Shown here piece after piece: positions 35,047 to 44,250 of a stretch of DNA of 64,000 bases (its first letter is position 1; each line of letters begins with the position of its first letter). The notes beneath the pieces are model-generated. The model ran no database searches, was not told where the DNA came from, and worked only from the letters and a program-made list of their open reading frames with translations. The stretch is from Streptomyces sp. MNU76 (GTDB taxonomy: Bacteria; Actinomycetota; Actinomycetes; Streptomycetales; Streptomycetaceae): the NCBI RefSeq assembly GCF_020982545.1, contig NZ_JAJKLK010000030.1, forward strand, positions 124,001 to 188,000, read 5' to 3'. Position numbers and translations under genes: made by a program.

Positions 35047-35526
35047 GTGCCGTCGTTGATGGAGGCGTTGGAGTCCAGGCGGGCTGAGGTGCTGGGCCAG
35101 GCCGAGCGGCTGCGTGAGCAGATCGCTGGTCTGTCCGAGGAGTTGTCGCGGGCCGAGGAGCGGCTGGCGCGGTTGCAGATCGCGCGCGAGACGGTGGAGG
35201 AGGTGCTGGCCGCGCCGTCTTCGCCGGTGCCGGGCACGGACGCCGCGGGTGGGGGTGACGGCGGGGTCGCTGTGGCGCTGGTGAAGGCCGAGGCAGAGCT
35301 GGACGTGACGGTGATGTCGCCGGAGTACCGGGAGATCATCGCTTTGTTCGCAACCTCGGGGGCGGCGATGCGCTGCAAAGAGGTCTGCCGGCACCTGGGT
35401 CTGGGGATTGAGCCGCGGCATGTCGAGGGGATTCGTTCGAAGCTGAAGAGGCTGGTGGAGCGCGGGATCCTGGCTGAACCTTCGTCCGGGCTGTTCAAGG
35501 TCGACGGCAGGAAGCAGGGGTGGTGA
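35047..35526 (+). CDS. IS-associated coiled-coil/winged-helix accessory protein
   Basis: 159 residues. Residues 5-55 are a strong coiled coil (SRRAEVLGQAERLREQIAGLSEELSRAEERLARLQIARETVEEVLA). A Gly/Ala linker leads to a winged-helix-like end: MSPEYREIIALFATSGAAMRCKEVCRHLGLGIEPRHVEGIRSKLKRLVERGILAEPSSGLFKV. It is homologous to the protein at 62656-63150, which also sits just before a transposase of a different family, and resembles 55021-55527. Start GTG 35047 or ATG 35059. It overlaps the transposase start (35520). Likely a DNA-binding helper or regulator of transposition. Confidence 0.75.
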   Translation: MPSLMEALESRRAEVLGQAERLREQIAGLSEELSRAEERLARLQIARETVEEVLAAPSSPVPGTDAAGGGDGGVAVALVKAEAELDVTVMSPEYREIIALFATSGAAMRCKEVCRHLGLGIEPRHVEGIRSKLKRLVERGILAEPSSGLFKVDGRKQGW

Positions 35527-37068
35527 GCGTGGTCGGGCCGGCCCGGGGTGCGCTCGCGGAGTGTGAGGACGCCTTCGCCGCCTCGGCGGGTCTGTTCACC
35601 GCGGCGTGTGCGGAGCTGGCGGCTCCTCAGGCGGCGGTGATGACGCATGCGCAGTTGGAGGATCTGCTGGGAGCGCGGATGCGCGAGGTCACCCGGCAGT
35701 TGTTCCAGGACCATCTGACCCTGCGGGCCAGGGAGGAGGTGCGTCGGCAGGAGGTCGTGGACGCCACCGGTGTCGAGCGCTCGAGGATCGAGCGGGACCG
35801 ACGTCGGAGGCTGGCCACGGTGTTCGGCAAGGTCACCGTGGTCCGGATCGCCTACCGCGGCACCAGGGTGGCGGACCTGCACCCGGCCGACGCGGTGCTG
35901 AACCTTCCGGACGGAATGCACTCGCACGGGCTGGCCCGGCTCGCCGCGATCGAGTCCTCCCGCGGCAGTTTCGCCGACGCCTGCGAGCGGATCAACGCCC
36001 ACACCGGCTCCGGCATCGGGCACCGGCAGGTCCAGGAACTCGCTGTCAGCGCCGCGGTGGACATCGACGCGTTCTACGACGCCCTGGTACCCGCCCCCCT
36101 GCACCGACACCACACCACTGATCTTGTCGGTCGACGGCAAGGGCGTGGTGATAAGGCCCGAAGCGCTGCGCGAGGACACCGCGAAGGCCGCGGCGGCCAA
36201 GGGCGGCAACGCGATGAAGACCCGGCTGGCGTCCGGGGAGAAACACGGCAGGAAACGGATGGCCACCCTGGGAGCCGTCTACGATGCCGAACCCGCGCCG
36301 CGCACAGCCGACGACATCATCGCCGACCCCGACCGGCAAGACGCCGGCCACGGCGCGGCGCCCGAGCGCTGCCAGGGGCCGAAGGCCCGGTCGAAGTGGT
36401 TGTGCGGCTCGGTGAACGACACCGCCGCGCAGGTGGTGGCCGCCGTGTTCGATCAGGCGGAGCACCGCGACCCCGGACACCGCCGTTGCTGGGTCGTCCT
36501 GGTCGACGGCGCCCGCCATCAGATCGACCTCATCAAAGCCGAAGCACTACAGCGCGGCGTGGACGTCCACATCATCGTCGACCTCATCCACGTGCTCGAA
36601 TATCTGTGGCGAGCAGCCTGGTGCCTGCACTGCAGCGGCGATGCCTCCGCCGAGACCTGGGTCGCCCGTCACGCCCGCGTCCTGCTGGGCGGCGGCGTGC
36701 AGCAGACCGCCGCCGCACTCGAGGAAGCCGCCCGCACCGCCGGACTGCGCGACGCCCAGCGCAAGGGCATCGACGAGGCCGTGAACTACCTGACCGGCAA
36801 GGCCGAGCACCTGCGCTACGACACCGCCCTTGAACGCGGCTGGCCGATCGCCACCGGAATCATCGAGGGAGCATGCCGGCACCTGGTCAAAGACCGCCTG
36901 GACATCACCGGCGCCCGCTGGGGCCTGTCCGGAGCTGAAGCCGTGCTCAAGCTGCGTGCCGTCCGTGCCAACGGCGACTTCGACGCCTACTGGGCCTGGC
37001 ACCAGCAGCAGGAGTTCATCCGCAACCACCAGACGCGCTACCGCGACCGGGTCATACCCACCGCCTGA
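35520..37068 (+). pseudogene. ISKra4-family transposase, one frameshift
   Basis: N-terminal part from GTG 35520/35523: TRQLFQDHLTLRAREEVRRQEVVDATGVERSRIERDRRRRLATVFGKVTVVRIAYRG..., then the frame breaks in a six-C run at about 36092-36097. The catalytic part continues one base over: LILSVDGKGVVIRPEALREDTAKAA, RCWVVLVDGARHQIDLI, VDVHIIVDLIHVLEYLWRAAWCLH, and GWPIATGIIEGACRHLVKDRLDITGARWGLSGAEAVLKLRA. The shift equals one surplus C. It is inactive as written, unless the run is miscalled. Confidence 0.85.
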
Positions 37069-37572
37069 TCAACAGCACCCCCATTGGATCTGCACCCATC
37101 CCCTTTTTGCGGGCACCGGCCGCATGCTGGTGGGCGCGGGCGATGGTCGAGTCCACCGAGACGTCCCAGGTGATCAGTCCCTCGGCGTCGGCCCGGGCCT
37201 GGAGCTGCTCGAAGATGCGGTGCCAGGTGCCGTCCCGCTGCCAGCGCCGGAACAGGCCGTAGACCGTTTCCCACGGGCCGTACCGCTCGGGCACGTCCCG
37301 CCACGGAGCACCTGCGCGGGTGCGCCAGCGTATGCCGTCTATCAACTGCCGCTTGGTGTGCACCGGTGGCCGGCCAGGCTTCTTGCCGACCGGGAGCAAG
37401 GGCTCCAGCTTCGCCCACTGCGCATTCGTCAGATCATGCCGTCCCACAAAGTGGATCTTGACACATCAAGATCCACTTCTGAAACGCACCCTAGGGCCAA
37501 CGGCCCTCGTTGTAACCCTAGTTGTCGGTGCCTGTTTCTGCGCTGCAGAGCGGGTATGTTGCGGGAGGCGGG

Positions 37573-39027
37573 ATGGCGGACAGGACGGCGGTCATGCAGG
37601 AGCTGTGGCCGCAGGTGCTGGAAGCAGCCAAGAAGCGGCGGCGGTTCACCTGGATTCTGCTGAGTCAGAACGTAAGAGTGCTCTCCTATGACGGTGCCAC
37701 GCTGATACTGGCCTGGGTCAATCAGGGCGCATTGGACAACTTCAGCAGCTCCAGCTCCCGCCCCGTGCTCGAGGAAGCGATCGAGGAGGTCCACAACCAC
37801 CAGGTCACCATCGAATCGGTCGTACAGAGCACACCACCAACCCTCGTACATCCCGCGCCCGAAAGCTCGGCGACGCAACTGCACGTATCTGTCGCCGTCA
37901 CGGCTCCTGACCCGGCACTCCAGCCGGGTGAGCCTGCCACTTCCACCCTGCACCGGGTTCTGGGCCAGACGGCGTTCCTGATGCACGAGCAGGGCAACAA
38001 CCAGGCTGCGGCCCTGCTTGCCGATGTAGGAAACGTGGAACTGGGCGGCCCCGGACACCGATCGGGGCACTCCGTAGACGCCGTCCTCATCGTGCCGGCC
38101 TATCTCGTTCCCCGGTTCACTGAAGACGTCATCGCAGCGATCCAGCCGGTGTTCGAGCACGTGGCGGGGCGGCATGGACTGAGGATCAACGGAGTCACCG
38201 CCGCACCCGCGCTTCCCCAGATCGGTGACGACTGGAGGCAGGTCCTGCAAACAAGGCTGGCCACGGAAGCGTCCCCCGACCAGCCGGCTCAGACCCGCGC
38301 CGAGGAAGCCACCTTGACTCTCAGCAGGGAGGGCTCGAGTGCAGACCGGACGCCAGGGTGCACCCGATACGGCAAGACCACTGGACGTCGATGCTGCCGC
38401 CCAGCTGCCGAATGGCCGCTCTTCGACGACCTGCCATCCCCGGTAGCTGCTTGCTTCACCCACCTCACACCCGAGGAGTGGGCAGCCTGCCAGCAAGCCC
38501 GCGCCCGGGCCACGAAGGAATACAACGCCCGCTGGCAGGCAGAACATGCTGCGCGCGAGTCTGTCGAAGACGTGCCAAGGCATGCGGCGAAGCTCAGCTC
38601 TACGCCGCGGCCCTGCACCAGCGCATGCACTTCCCAGGAACGCGCCTGGGGCCACGACTCGGACGGAGCCTCGGTGACATGCGCGTACTGCGGCGGGTGG
38701 GTGTGCCTGAGTTGCGGGCAGGCGAAGGTCGACGGAGCCTTCGAGTTCTGCACCGACTGCTCGAAGAACGATTCGTGGGACGACACCGGCCCCGAGTGTG
38801 ACGGTCAACACGAAGAGGAAGCCGACACTGGACCGGACCCCCACGCCCGGCTGACGGCCATGGTCAATGACCTGGTCAAAGCGACCGACACCACGCACCG
38901 GCAAGTGAACGCGCGCCTCAACCGCAGAGTCGGGGTCATCACCAGAGTCGGCGCAGACGAACAGGTCATCCGCCGTGCAGTCGGCGCAGCCCGCGTCTGG
39001 CTCGACCAGCTCGTCTCTTCCGACTGA
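37573..39027 (+). CDS. Chimeric protein: DnaX (tau) C-terminal-like domain plus zinc-binding region
   Basis: 484 residues from ATG 37573 (GGGAGG upstream). Residues 5-75 (LWPQVLEAAKKRRRFTWILLSQNVRVLSYDGATLILAWVNQGALDNF) match the C-terminal domain of actinobacterial DNA polymerase III gamma/tau, detached from the ATPase. A variable Ala/Thr-rich middle follows. Then come Cys clusters (TRYGKTTGRRCCRPA; CAYCGGWVCLSCGQAKVDGAFEFCTDC, a zinc-ribbon pair) and a C-terminal block LTAMVNDLVKATDTTHRQVNARLNRRVGVITRVGADEQ. The tau tail contacts the polymerase alpha subunit, so this could dock on or jam the replisome. It starts just outside the IS5 end. Function unknown; domain match is by recognition. Confidence 0.65.
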   Translation: MADRTAVMQELWPQVLEAAKKRRRFTWILLSQNVRVLSYDGATLILAWVNQGALDNFSSSSSRPVLEEAIEEVHNHQVTIESVVQSTPPTLVHPAPESSATQLHVSVAVTAPDPALQPGEPATSTLHRVLGQTAFLMHEQGNNQAAALLADVGNVELGGPGHRSGHSVDAVLIVPAYLVPRFTEDVIAAIQPVFEHVAGRHGLRINGVTAAPALPQIGDDWRQVLQTRLATEASPDQPAQTRAEEATLTLSREGSSADRTPGCTRYGKTTGRRCCRPAAEWPLFDDLPSPVAACFTHLTPEEWAACQQARARATKEYNARWQAEHAARESVEDVPRHAAKLSSTPRPCTSACTSQERAWGHDSDGASVTCAYCGGWVCLSCGQAKVDGAFEFCTDCSKNDSWDDTGPECDGQHEEEADTGPDPHARLTAMVNDLVKATDTTHRQVNARLNRRVGVITRVGADEQVIRRAVGAARVWLDQLVSSD

Positions 39028-39104
39028 CCAGGGCGGGCGGGACGGTTCTCCGCTCCATCACTGCCCCGACGGAACCCGCCGAGGAGTTCTGGGTCGCCTC
39101 ACCA

Positions 39105-39320
39105 GTGTGGCGCAACGGTCCGATCGAGGACGCGCACGCCTTTCGGCCGACCAATCGGCGCAAGGCATTGCACGACGGGACGATGCTCGCTCGCAACACC
39201 TGGCTCACCCGGCAGGCATTCGACATCCTGGGCTCCGACGACCAGTTCCGCCTCTATGAGCTGGAGCCCCCTGCTCCTGGACCGGGACATGGTCTGGCCG
39301 GGATGCGCAAGGGAGTCTGA
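39105..39320 (+). CDS. Hypothetical 71-aa protein or fragment
   Basis: From GTG 39105: WRNGPIEDAHAFRPTNRRKALHDGTMLARNTWLTRQAFDILGSDDQFRLYELEPPAPGPG. The frame is open upstream into 39027 and reads sensibly there too (PAEEFWVASPVW), so it may be the 3' end of a longer gene fused out of frame with the previous one. No family recognised. Confidence 0.35.
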   Translation: MWRNGPIEDAHAFRPTNRRKALHDGTMLARNTWLTRQAFDILGSDDQFRLYELEPPAPGPGHGLAGMRKGV

Positions 39321-39488
39321 CGGACTTCGGCTGAGGATTTCTCGGAGAGATCAAGAAACATGTGAAGCAGCGCATCGACACGTTCAGCCACTTCGAGAGG
39401 AGACTGCCGCCAGATGACTCTTCGTCTTTGCCGGCGCTCCCCGGATCGGGACCCAACGGGACCACTACGGCACACGCGCGGTGACTGG

Positions 39489-39665
39489 ATGACCCGCATC
39501 GGCCCTGCTCCCGCCCCGGTCACTGCAGATCTTGAGGACACCTGGAGACTGCTGCTGGAGTCCCCGTGGGAACTGGGCGCCGCGAACCTCGACTGGTTCG
39601 CCTGGAACCCGATAGGGCTGCCCGCACGCTGTCTGTACGGGGCCAGGGGGGAGTTGGGATCATAA
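39489..39665 (+). CDS. Hypothetical 58-aa protein upstream of GmrSD-like gene
   Basis: MTRIGPAPAPVTADLEDTWRLLLESPWELGAANLDWFAWNPIGLPARCLYG; high GC3, aromatic-rich. It stops 33 bases before the GmrSD-like start. It may be a small leader protein or a remnant. No family recognised. Confidence 0.3.
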   Translation: MTRIGPAPAPVTADLEDTWRLLLESPWELGAANLDWFAWNPIGLPARCLYGARGELGS

Positions 39666-39698
39666 GGCGATACGCCGGGCAGGTGGGGGAGTGGTGTC

Positions 39699-41912
39699 AT
39701 GGGGTCGGACGAGATCAGGTCTCAGGGCTTCAGCCTGAAGGAACTGTTCCGTGACGTGACCTATGAGATCGACTACTACCAGCGCGACTACACCTGGGGC
39801 GAGGACGAAGTCCGCACGCTGCTGCGGGATCTGTGCGGATCGTTCAGGAACTGGTCGGCGAACCCGTCCTACCTGCGTCGGCCGTACACCGCACCGCAGT
39901 ACTTCCTGGGGCCGTTCGTCTACTACGAGCCCTCCAAGTCTCGGCGCTACCTCGTCGACGGGCAGCAGCGGTTCGTCACGCTGCACCTGCTCTTCCTGCA
40001 GCTGCGCCTGGCGGCGCAGGAGCGCGCAGACTCCCGGGCCGTGGACCGGCTCAACCGGGTCATCACGACCGACGGCGAGCACTTCTCACTCGGCATCACC
40101 GATCACGAGCCCGTCCTGCGAGCAGTGGCCCAGGCCCGCCGCTACGAGACTGGCGTGGGGGATTCCCTCTCCCGCCGCAATCTGTGGGCGCGCAGTGAGC
40201 AGATCGAGTCCCAGCTTGCGGAAGAGCTCGACGCGGAGAACCTCCACCGGTTCACCGAGTGGCTGCTGGACCGGGTTGTCCTGGTCGGGATCCGCGCGGC
40301 CAGCCCCGACCACGGCTACCGGATGTTCGAGACGATGAACGACCGCGGCGCCCGACTCACCGCCGTAGACCTCCTCAAGAGCCACCTGCTGTCCCACGTC
40401 GGCGAGAACGAAGACCAGCTGAACACTCAATGGCACGAAATGCTGCGGGAACTGATCACTGACCGGGAGGACTCCACAGCTGCTTCCCGCTTCATCAAAG
40501 CCTTCCTGCTGGCCCGCTGCGCACGCGAAGGCATCGCCGAGGACCGCACGCAGATCGACAGCAACCTCAACGTGTGGGTGAGACAGCACGCCGAACACCT
40601 GGGACTGGTGCCCGAACACCCGGAAAACTTCCTGCACTTCGTGCGGGACCTGCTGAAGACAGCCAGGCTGTACAGGCCCTTCCTCGCCGCCGGCCGCGCA
40701 CTCAAAACAGGCGGCGACCGCCTGGAGGCGGTCCTCTTCAACGAACACAACGGACTCAGCTGCCAGGCAGTCGCCCTCCTCGCCGCCATCGACCCCGACG
40801 ACCAGCCCTCCGACGCCAAGGACAAAGGCCGCCTCGTCGCCGACTACATGGACCGCTGGTACGCCCTGAGGGTCCTGCAGGACCTGCCGGTGCAGTCGGC
40901 CGACGCCGACACCCTGGCCCACGACACACTCGTCCCCCTTCTGCGCAGGTGCCGCACCGTCGCCGATGTCACAGCCGCGCTCGGCGGCCTCGTCACCCAG
41001 GACGCAGGCTCGATACGCGACGCGGTCACGCTCGGGCTGCGCGGCAACAACGCCCATCAGATCCGCTACCTGCTGGCCCGGGCCACCGCCTACGTCGAAG
41101 ACGCCTGCCACCGCCCCCACGACGTGCTCGCCTACCTCGACCGGGACCGGTTCCACATCGAGCACCTGTGGGCCAACCACCACTACCGCGTGAAGGAGGA
41201 CATCCCCGATCCCGTCGTCTTCCGCAGCCGCCGCAACCAACTGGGCGGCCTGGGCCTGCTCATGGGGCGCGAGAACTCCAGCATCAACGACCTGCCCCTG
41301 ATCGATAAGGCCGGCTACTACGCCCGCAGCAACGTCCTGCTGGGCATCATCGCCCCCGGCTACGACCAGCGAAACCCGCTACTGCGAGAGTTCATCAAAA
41401 CCCACAAGCTCGACAAACTCCTCAGGCCGTTCAGCCCCCGGGAGACGATGACCTCTGTCGTCCAGGCCCGCCAGGAACTGTATCTGTGCCTGTTCGAACA
41501 AATCTGGAACCCCGAGCGCCTCGGCCTGCCGGCCACCCCGCCCAGCAAACCGGGCGGCGCCGACGAGCCGCCGGCCCAGACACCTGCGACCGCCGCGCGG
41601 CGCAGGCCAGCCGCCGGGCGCCGTCGCACCGACGTCGCCCGCATGGTCGCGGCCCAGATCCTCCAGGCCGGCGCACGGATCGTGCTCACCTACCGCTCCA
41701 CCGACCACTGGGCCACCATCGACGAGGACGGCGGCATCGTCCTCACCGCGACCGGTGGCACCCCCTACGGCCGGGCCGACGAAGCTGGCGCTGTCGCCCG
41801 CGGCACCAAGACCTGCCAAGGCATGAACGAATGGCACATCGAAGACGAAGCAGGGGCACGTATCAGCCTGCGAACCCTGCGCGATCGCGCGGTGGCCTCC
41901 GGCTCCCTGTAG
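39699..41912 (+). CDS. GmrSD-like DUF262/DUF1524 endonuclease with C-terminal RAMA-like domain
   Basis: 737 residues. The N-terminal DUF262 (ParB/Srx-like NTPase) has YQRDYTWGEDE (27-37) and RYLVDGQQRFVTL (84-96). MNDRGARLTAVDLLKSHLL follows. The C-terminal DUF1524 HNH-type nuclease has DRFHIEHLWANHHY (His486 region) and FRSRRNQLGGLGLLMGRENSSINDL. GmrSD-type enzymes use NTPs to cut phage DNA with modified bases. After a Pro/Arg linker the last 90 residues (QILQAGARIVLTYRSTDHWATIDEDGGIVLTATGGTPY...ADEAGAVARGTKTCQGMNEW) resemble RAMA, a putative modified-DNA reader. Single-protein S-D fusion. GTG/ATG choice: ATG 39699. A perfect hairpin terminates it. Confidence 0.88.
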   Translation: MGSDEIRSQGFSLKELFRDVTYEIDYYQRDYTWGEDEVRTLLRDLCGSFRNWSANPSYLRRPYTAPQYFLGPFVYYEPSKSRRYLVDGQQRFVTLHLLFLQLRLAAQERADSRAVDRLNRVITTDGEHFSLGITDHEPVLRAVAQARRYETGVGDSLSRRNLWARSEQIESQLAEELDAENLHRFTEWLLDRVVLVGIRAASPDHGYRMFETMNDRGARLTAVDLLKSHLLSHVGENEDQLNTQWHEMLRELITDREDSTAASRFIKAFLLARCAREGIAEDRTQIDSNLNVWVRQHAEHLGLVPEHPENFLHFVRDLLKTARLYRPFLAAGRALKTGGDRLEAVLFNEHNGLSCQAVALLAAIDPDDQPSDAKDKGRLVADYMDRWYALRVLQDLPVQSADADTLAHDTLVPLLRRCRTVADVTAALGGLVTQDAGSIRDAVTLGLRGNNAHQIRYLLARATAYVEDACHRPHDVLAYLDRDRFHIEHLWANHHYRVKEDIPDPVVFRSRRNQLGGLGLLMGRENSSINDLPLIDKAGYYARSNVLLGIIAPGYDQRNPLLREFIKTHKLDKLLRPFSPRETMTSVVQARQELYLCLFEQIWNPERLGLPATPPSKPGGADEPPAQTPATAARRRPAAGRRRTDVARMVAAQILQAGARIVLTYRSTDHWATIDEDGGIVLTATGGTPYGRADEAGAVARGTKTCQGMNEWHIEDEAGARISLRTLRDRAVASGSL

Positions 41913-41929
41913 CCATCGTCGTGACGTCG

Positions 41930-41960
41930 CGCGCCACCTCGACGACGTCGAGGTGGCGCG
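41930..41960 (+). terminator. Hairpin terminator after GmrSD-like gene
   Basis: Perfect 14-bp arms (CGCGCCACCTCGAC and its complement) with a 3-base loop, 18 bases past the stop. Confidence 0.8.
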
Positions 41961-42860
41961 GCGGCTGGAACAACAGCGCTGCTCGTTCGTGTCGCCAGGG
42001 GCAGAGGTTCAGACTGGCCGGGCGACCCTGGCTCAGATCGTCAAAACCGGCCTCATGACGGATCACCTGCGCCGAGTTCACTCCGACCGTGCACGGTGAC
42101 TCGTCCCAGTGGTGTCAGCCCCCACCAGAGACCGCTAGGTCGCCCCGGCCGCGCCTGGGGTGACGGACCGCACCGTTGGCGATCATGATCTCCTTGGCGG
42201 ACCAGGCCCGGTGGCAGTCGTCGCACACCGTTTTCATCCACCCTGCGGGCGGGTCATGGCGCGAGCGTGCCCGGCCCGGGCCGGCGCACAACTCGCACAG
42301 CGCGTCGGCCTGCGCCTCGCCACTACCTCACGCAAGCCCGCCACTGCCGCCGTCCGCTCGCAGTCCTCGCCGAGGCCCTCATCCGCCACGCCCTCGGCAC
42401 CGCCAACTTCCTGCTCATCGTGAGCCGCTGACCGGTAGGCGTGCACGGCAACGCTGAAGGCGCGGGCACGCGCACGGGCGTTGTCCCGCTGGCGCTGTGC
42501 CTTCGACTTCTGTCCCACCGATCGGTGTGCCCCTCTCCTGCGGCCGGGACACGGCGACCGTAAGTATTTCGGCAGCCGCACGAGCGTTCAATGCATGTAA
42601 GAGGGAAGACCCGACTCGAAAGCTGTTCGCGCTTCTGGGCGTGCATCCCCACACCCAAGGCATTGGTGCTCGCATGGATCGCGTCCCGTGCCTGGCCCCG
42701 GGCTGCTGTTTGGCTGAGGGGATGGCCCGCCGGGTCCCAGGACCGTGCAGTGCCGTGGTCCGCAGGTACGGCGCTGACACCTGTTTCACCAATGATCATG
42801 TGCCCGCATCCAGACCTCCAGGGCCGATGCCACACCGAAGCCCTCAACCACCAGTCTCCG
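41961..42860. other. Degenerate region between GmrSD-like gene and IS3
   Basis: About 900 bases without an intact gene. On the minus strand, 42140-42330 reads ALCELCAGPGRARS...TVCDDCHRAWSAKEIMIANG, a two-CxxC zinc-ribbon pattern, but with no start codon and a stop just upstream. On the plus strand a frame ending at 42431 reads LAEALIRHALGTANFLLIVSR. Both look like fragments of broken genes. Confidence 0.4.
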
Positions 42861-42903
42861 TGAGGGGCCTCGCGTTTTCCGGACAGGCTTCTGACCGTTT
42901 ATT

Positions 42904-43767
42904 TCACGCGGTAATTCGCAACTTCTCGTACTCGGCGTGGACTTCGCACGGAGGGCGGTAACCCACCGCCGAGTGGAGGCGTTTGCGATTGTACCAGAAT
43001 TCGATGTAGCGAGTGATGTCCTGCCGGGCCGCCTCGCGGGTAAGGTAAGTCACCCTTGATACGCGCTCGTTCTTCAGGGAGCCGAAGAATGATTCGGCCA
43101 TGGCGTTGTCGAAACAGATCCCGGTGCGGCCGGCAGATCTGCGGAGCCCGAAGCGGTCCAGCGTCCTCCCGAACTCGGCTGACATGTAGTTACTTCCGCG
43201 ATCCGAGTGAAATATCGCGCCGGCCGAGAGGTTCCTGTTCCGTGCCGCGTTACGGATCGCCCTGGATATCAGTGGGGTTTGGTAGTGGTCGTCCATCGCG
43301 TAACCGATGACTTCCTTCGTGCAGCAGTCGATGACCGTTGCGAGGTACAGCCAGCCTTCCCCGGTCGCGATATAGGTAATGTCGCCGACAAGCTTTTTGC
43401 CGGGCGCATCCGCGGTGAAGTCGCGGCCGACGAGGTCCGGCACTTGGCCGGCCGCAGCCTGAGTGAGGTTGAACCTCTTCGGCCGTGGCAGGCATGGCAC
43501 CAGGCCCAGTTCGCGCATGAGGCGGCGGACCAGCTCCACGCCTGCGGCGACACCCCAGCGGTGCAGCTGGGCCTGAATGCGCCGGTGCCCGTAGGTGCTG
43601 TCGGACATGTCGAAGGCTTTCTCGATGAGCAATTTCAGTTCTTCGCGCCGCTGAGCTGTCGCGGATTCCGGGCGGGATCTCCAGTCGTAGTAGCCGGATC
43701 TGGAGACGCCGAGTCGGCCGCACATGAACTCGACGCTGTATGCGTACTTCTCGGTGTCGAGCCGCAT
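42904..43767 (-). CDS. IS3-family transposase OrfB
   Basis: 287 residues. The N-terminal HTH_21 (MCGRLGVSRSGYYDWRSRPES, DSTYGHRRIQAQL) is followed by an rve integrase core: GDITYIATGEGWLYLATVIDCC (first Asp), IFHSDRGSNYMS (second Asp) and FDNAMAESFFGSLKNERV (Glu). All catalytic residues are present. It ends HSAVGYRPPCEVHAEYEKL. It is made as an OrfAB fusion by -1 frameshifting from OrfA. Confidence 0.95.
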   Translation of the reverse strand: MRLDTEKYAYSVEFMCGRLGVSRSGYYDWRSRPESATAQRREELKLLIEKAFDMSDSTYGHRRIQAQLHRWGVAAGVELVRRLMRELGLVPCLPRPKRFNLTQAAAGQVPDLVGRDFTADAPGKKLVGDITYIATGEGWLYLATVIDCCTKEVIGYAMDDHYQTPLISRAIRNAARNRNLSAGAIFHSDRGSNYMSAEFGRTLDRFGLRRSAGRTGICFDNAMAESFFGSLKNERVSRVTYLTREAARQDITRYIEFWYNRKRLHSAVGYRPPCEVHAEYEKLRITA

Positions 43768-43793
43768 CTCGTCGATGAACTCGTACTTGCTTG

Positions 43794-44084
43794 CTACCGG
43801 GGATCCTTCGCGAAGTACGCTGCGGCTTTTTTCAGGAAGGTAACTTCCATCTCCAGCTCGCGGTTGCGTCGTTCGAGTTCTTTCAGGCGCGCCCGCTCGT
43901 TCACCGTCAGTTCCGCATCGGGGGCCGGTTCCTGCTGCTTCTGGTACTTTTTCACCCAGCCGCGTAGTGTCTCCGAGTTCAGCTCAAGCTCCCGGGCAAC
44001 TTCGGAGATCGTCTTGCTTGATCTCAACGCGATCTGGACGGCTTCCTCGCGGAACTCCGGCGAGTACTTACTGGGTGGCGCCAC
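43794..44084 (-). CDS. IS3-family transposase OrfA
   Basis: 96 residues: HTH region KYSPEFREEAVQIALRSSKTISEVARELELNSETLRGWVKKYQKQ, then a leucine-zipper-like helix (RARLKELERRNRELEMEVTFLKKAAAYFAK). It binds the IS ends. Near its 3' end the minus strand has AAAAAAG (43832-43826), the classic slippery heptamer that lets ribosomes shift -1 into orfB. Confidence 0.93.
   Translation of the reverse strand: MAPPSKYSPEFREEAVQIALRSSKTISEVARELELNSETLRGWVKKYQKQQEPAPDAELTVNERARLKELERRNRELEMEVTFLKKAAAYFAKDPR
43826..43832 (-). promoter_or_regulatory. Programmed -1 frameshift site AAAAAAG
   Basis: A6G heptamer on the coding strand in the overlap between orfA and orfB frames, within the LKK codons. IS3 elements use this site to make the OrfAB transposase. 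Confidence 0.8.
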
Positions 44085-44250
44085 TTCTTCCTCGTTTCCT
44101 TGTTCAGGACAACCCTATTGGGTGCCTGTCCGGAAACTTCGTGGCCCCTCACCGGCAGGCCGCCGGGCTGCCCATGCGACGCGCGGCGGTCACCCGTGCG
44201 CCTAGATGTCATAATTGAGACGCATGTTTGAATTGGGATAGGAGGGCCCC

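Larger units (their letters stand above)
34909..37097 (+). mobile_element. ISKra4-type element nested in IS5
   Basis: 2189 bp. Inverted ends begin GGGTGTAGATC (34909) and GGGTGCAGATC (complement, 37097) and stay similar for about 22 bases. A 9-bp direct repeat ATCCCCTTT flanks the element at 34900-34908 and 37098-37106, inside the IS5 transposase. It carries a coiled-coil/winged-helix accessory gene and a frameshifted transposase. Confidence 0.9.
34375..37447 (-). pseudogene. IS5-family transposase split by nested insertion
   Basis: The N-terminal part (37447 down to about 37098) reads MGRHDLTNAQWAKLEPLLP, GIRWRTRAGAPWRDVPERYG, ITWDVSVDSTIARAHQHAAGARKKG. The C-terminal part (about 34908 down to 34375) continues FTEPDDHGLGRSRGGLTTKLHLAV, VRADKAYGSRANRTYLRKRGIRCTIPEK and HAVECGINRLKRHRAVATRYDKLAVRYEA. 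The catalytic Asp (VDSTIARAH), Asp (ADKAYGS) and Glu (VECGINRLKR) all survive but on separated pieces. The join occurs inside GARKKG-DLQIEPPGG. It was inactivated by the ISKra4-type insertion. Confidence 0.9.
34354..37490 (-). mobile_element. IS5-type element, interrupted by an ISKra4-type element
   Basis: Inverted ends GGTGCGTTT-N3-AAGTG at 34354 and, complemented, at 37490, flanked on both sides by CTAG (34350-34353 and 37491-37494) as target duplication. Its minus-strand transposase is split by a 2189-bp element plus a 9-bp duplication. Removing the insert restores an IS of about 940 bp. Confidence 0.85.
42861..44151 (-). mobile_element. Intact IS3-family element
   Basis: 1291 bp with about 28-bp inverted ends (TGAGGGGCC...TTTCCGGACAGGC) and a 3-bp target duplication CCG at 42858-42860 and 44152-44154. 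It carries orfA and orfB with no internal breaks. It is the only IS here that looks fully functional. Confidence 0.93.
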
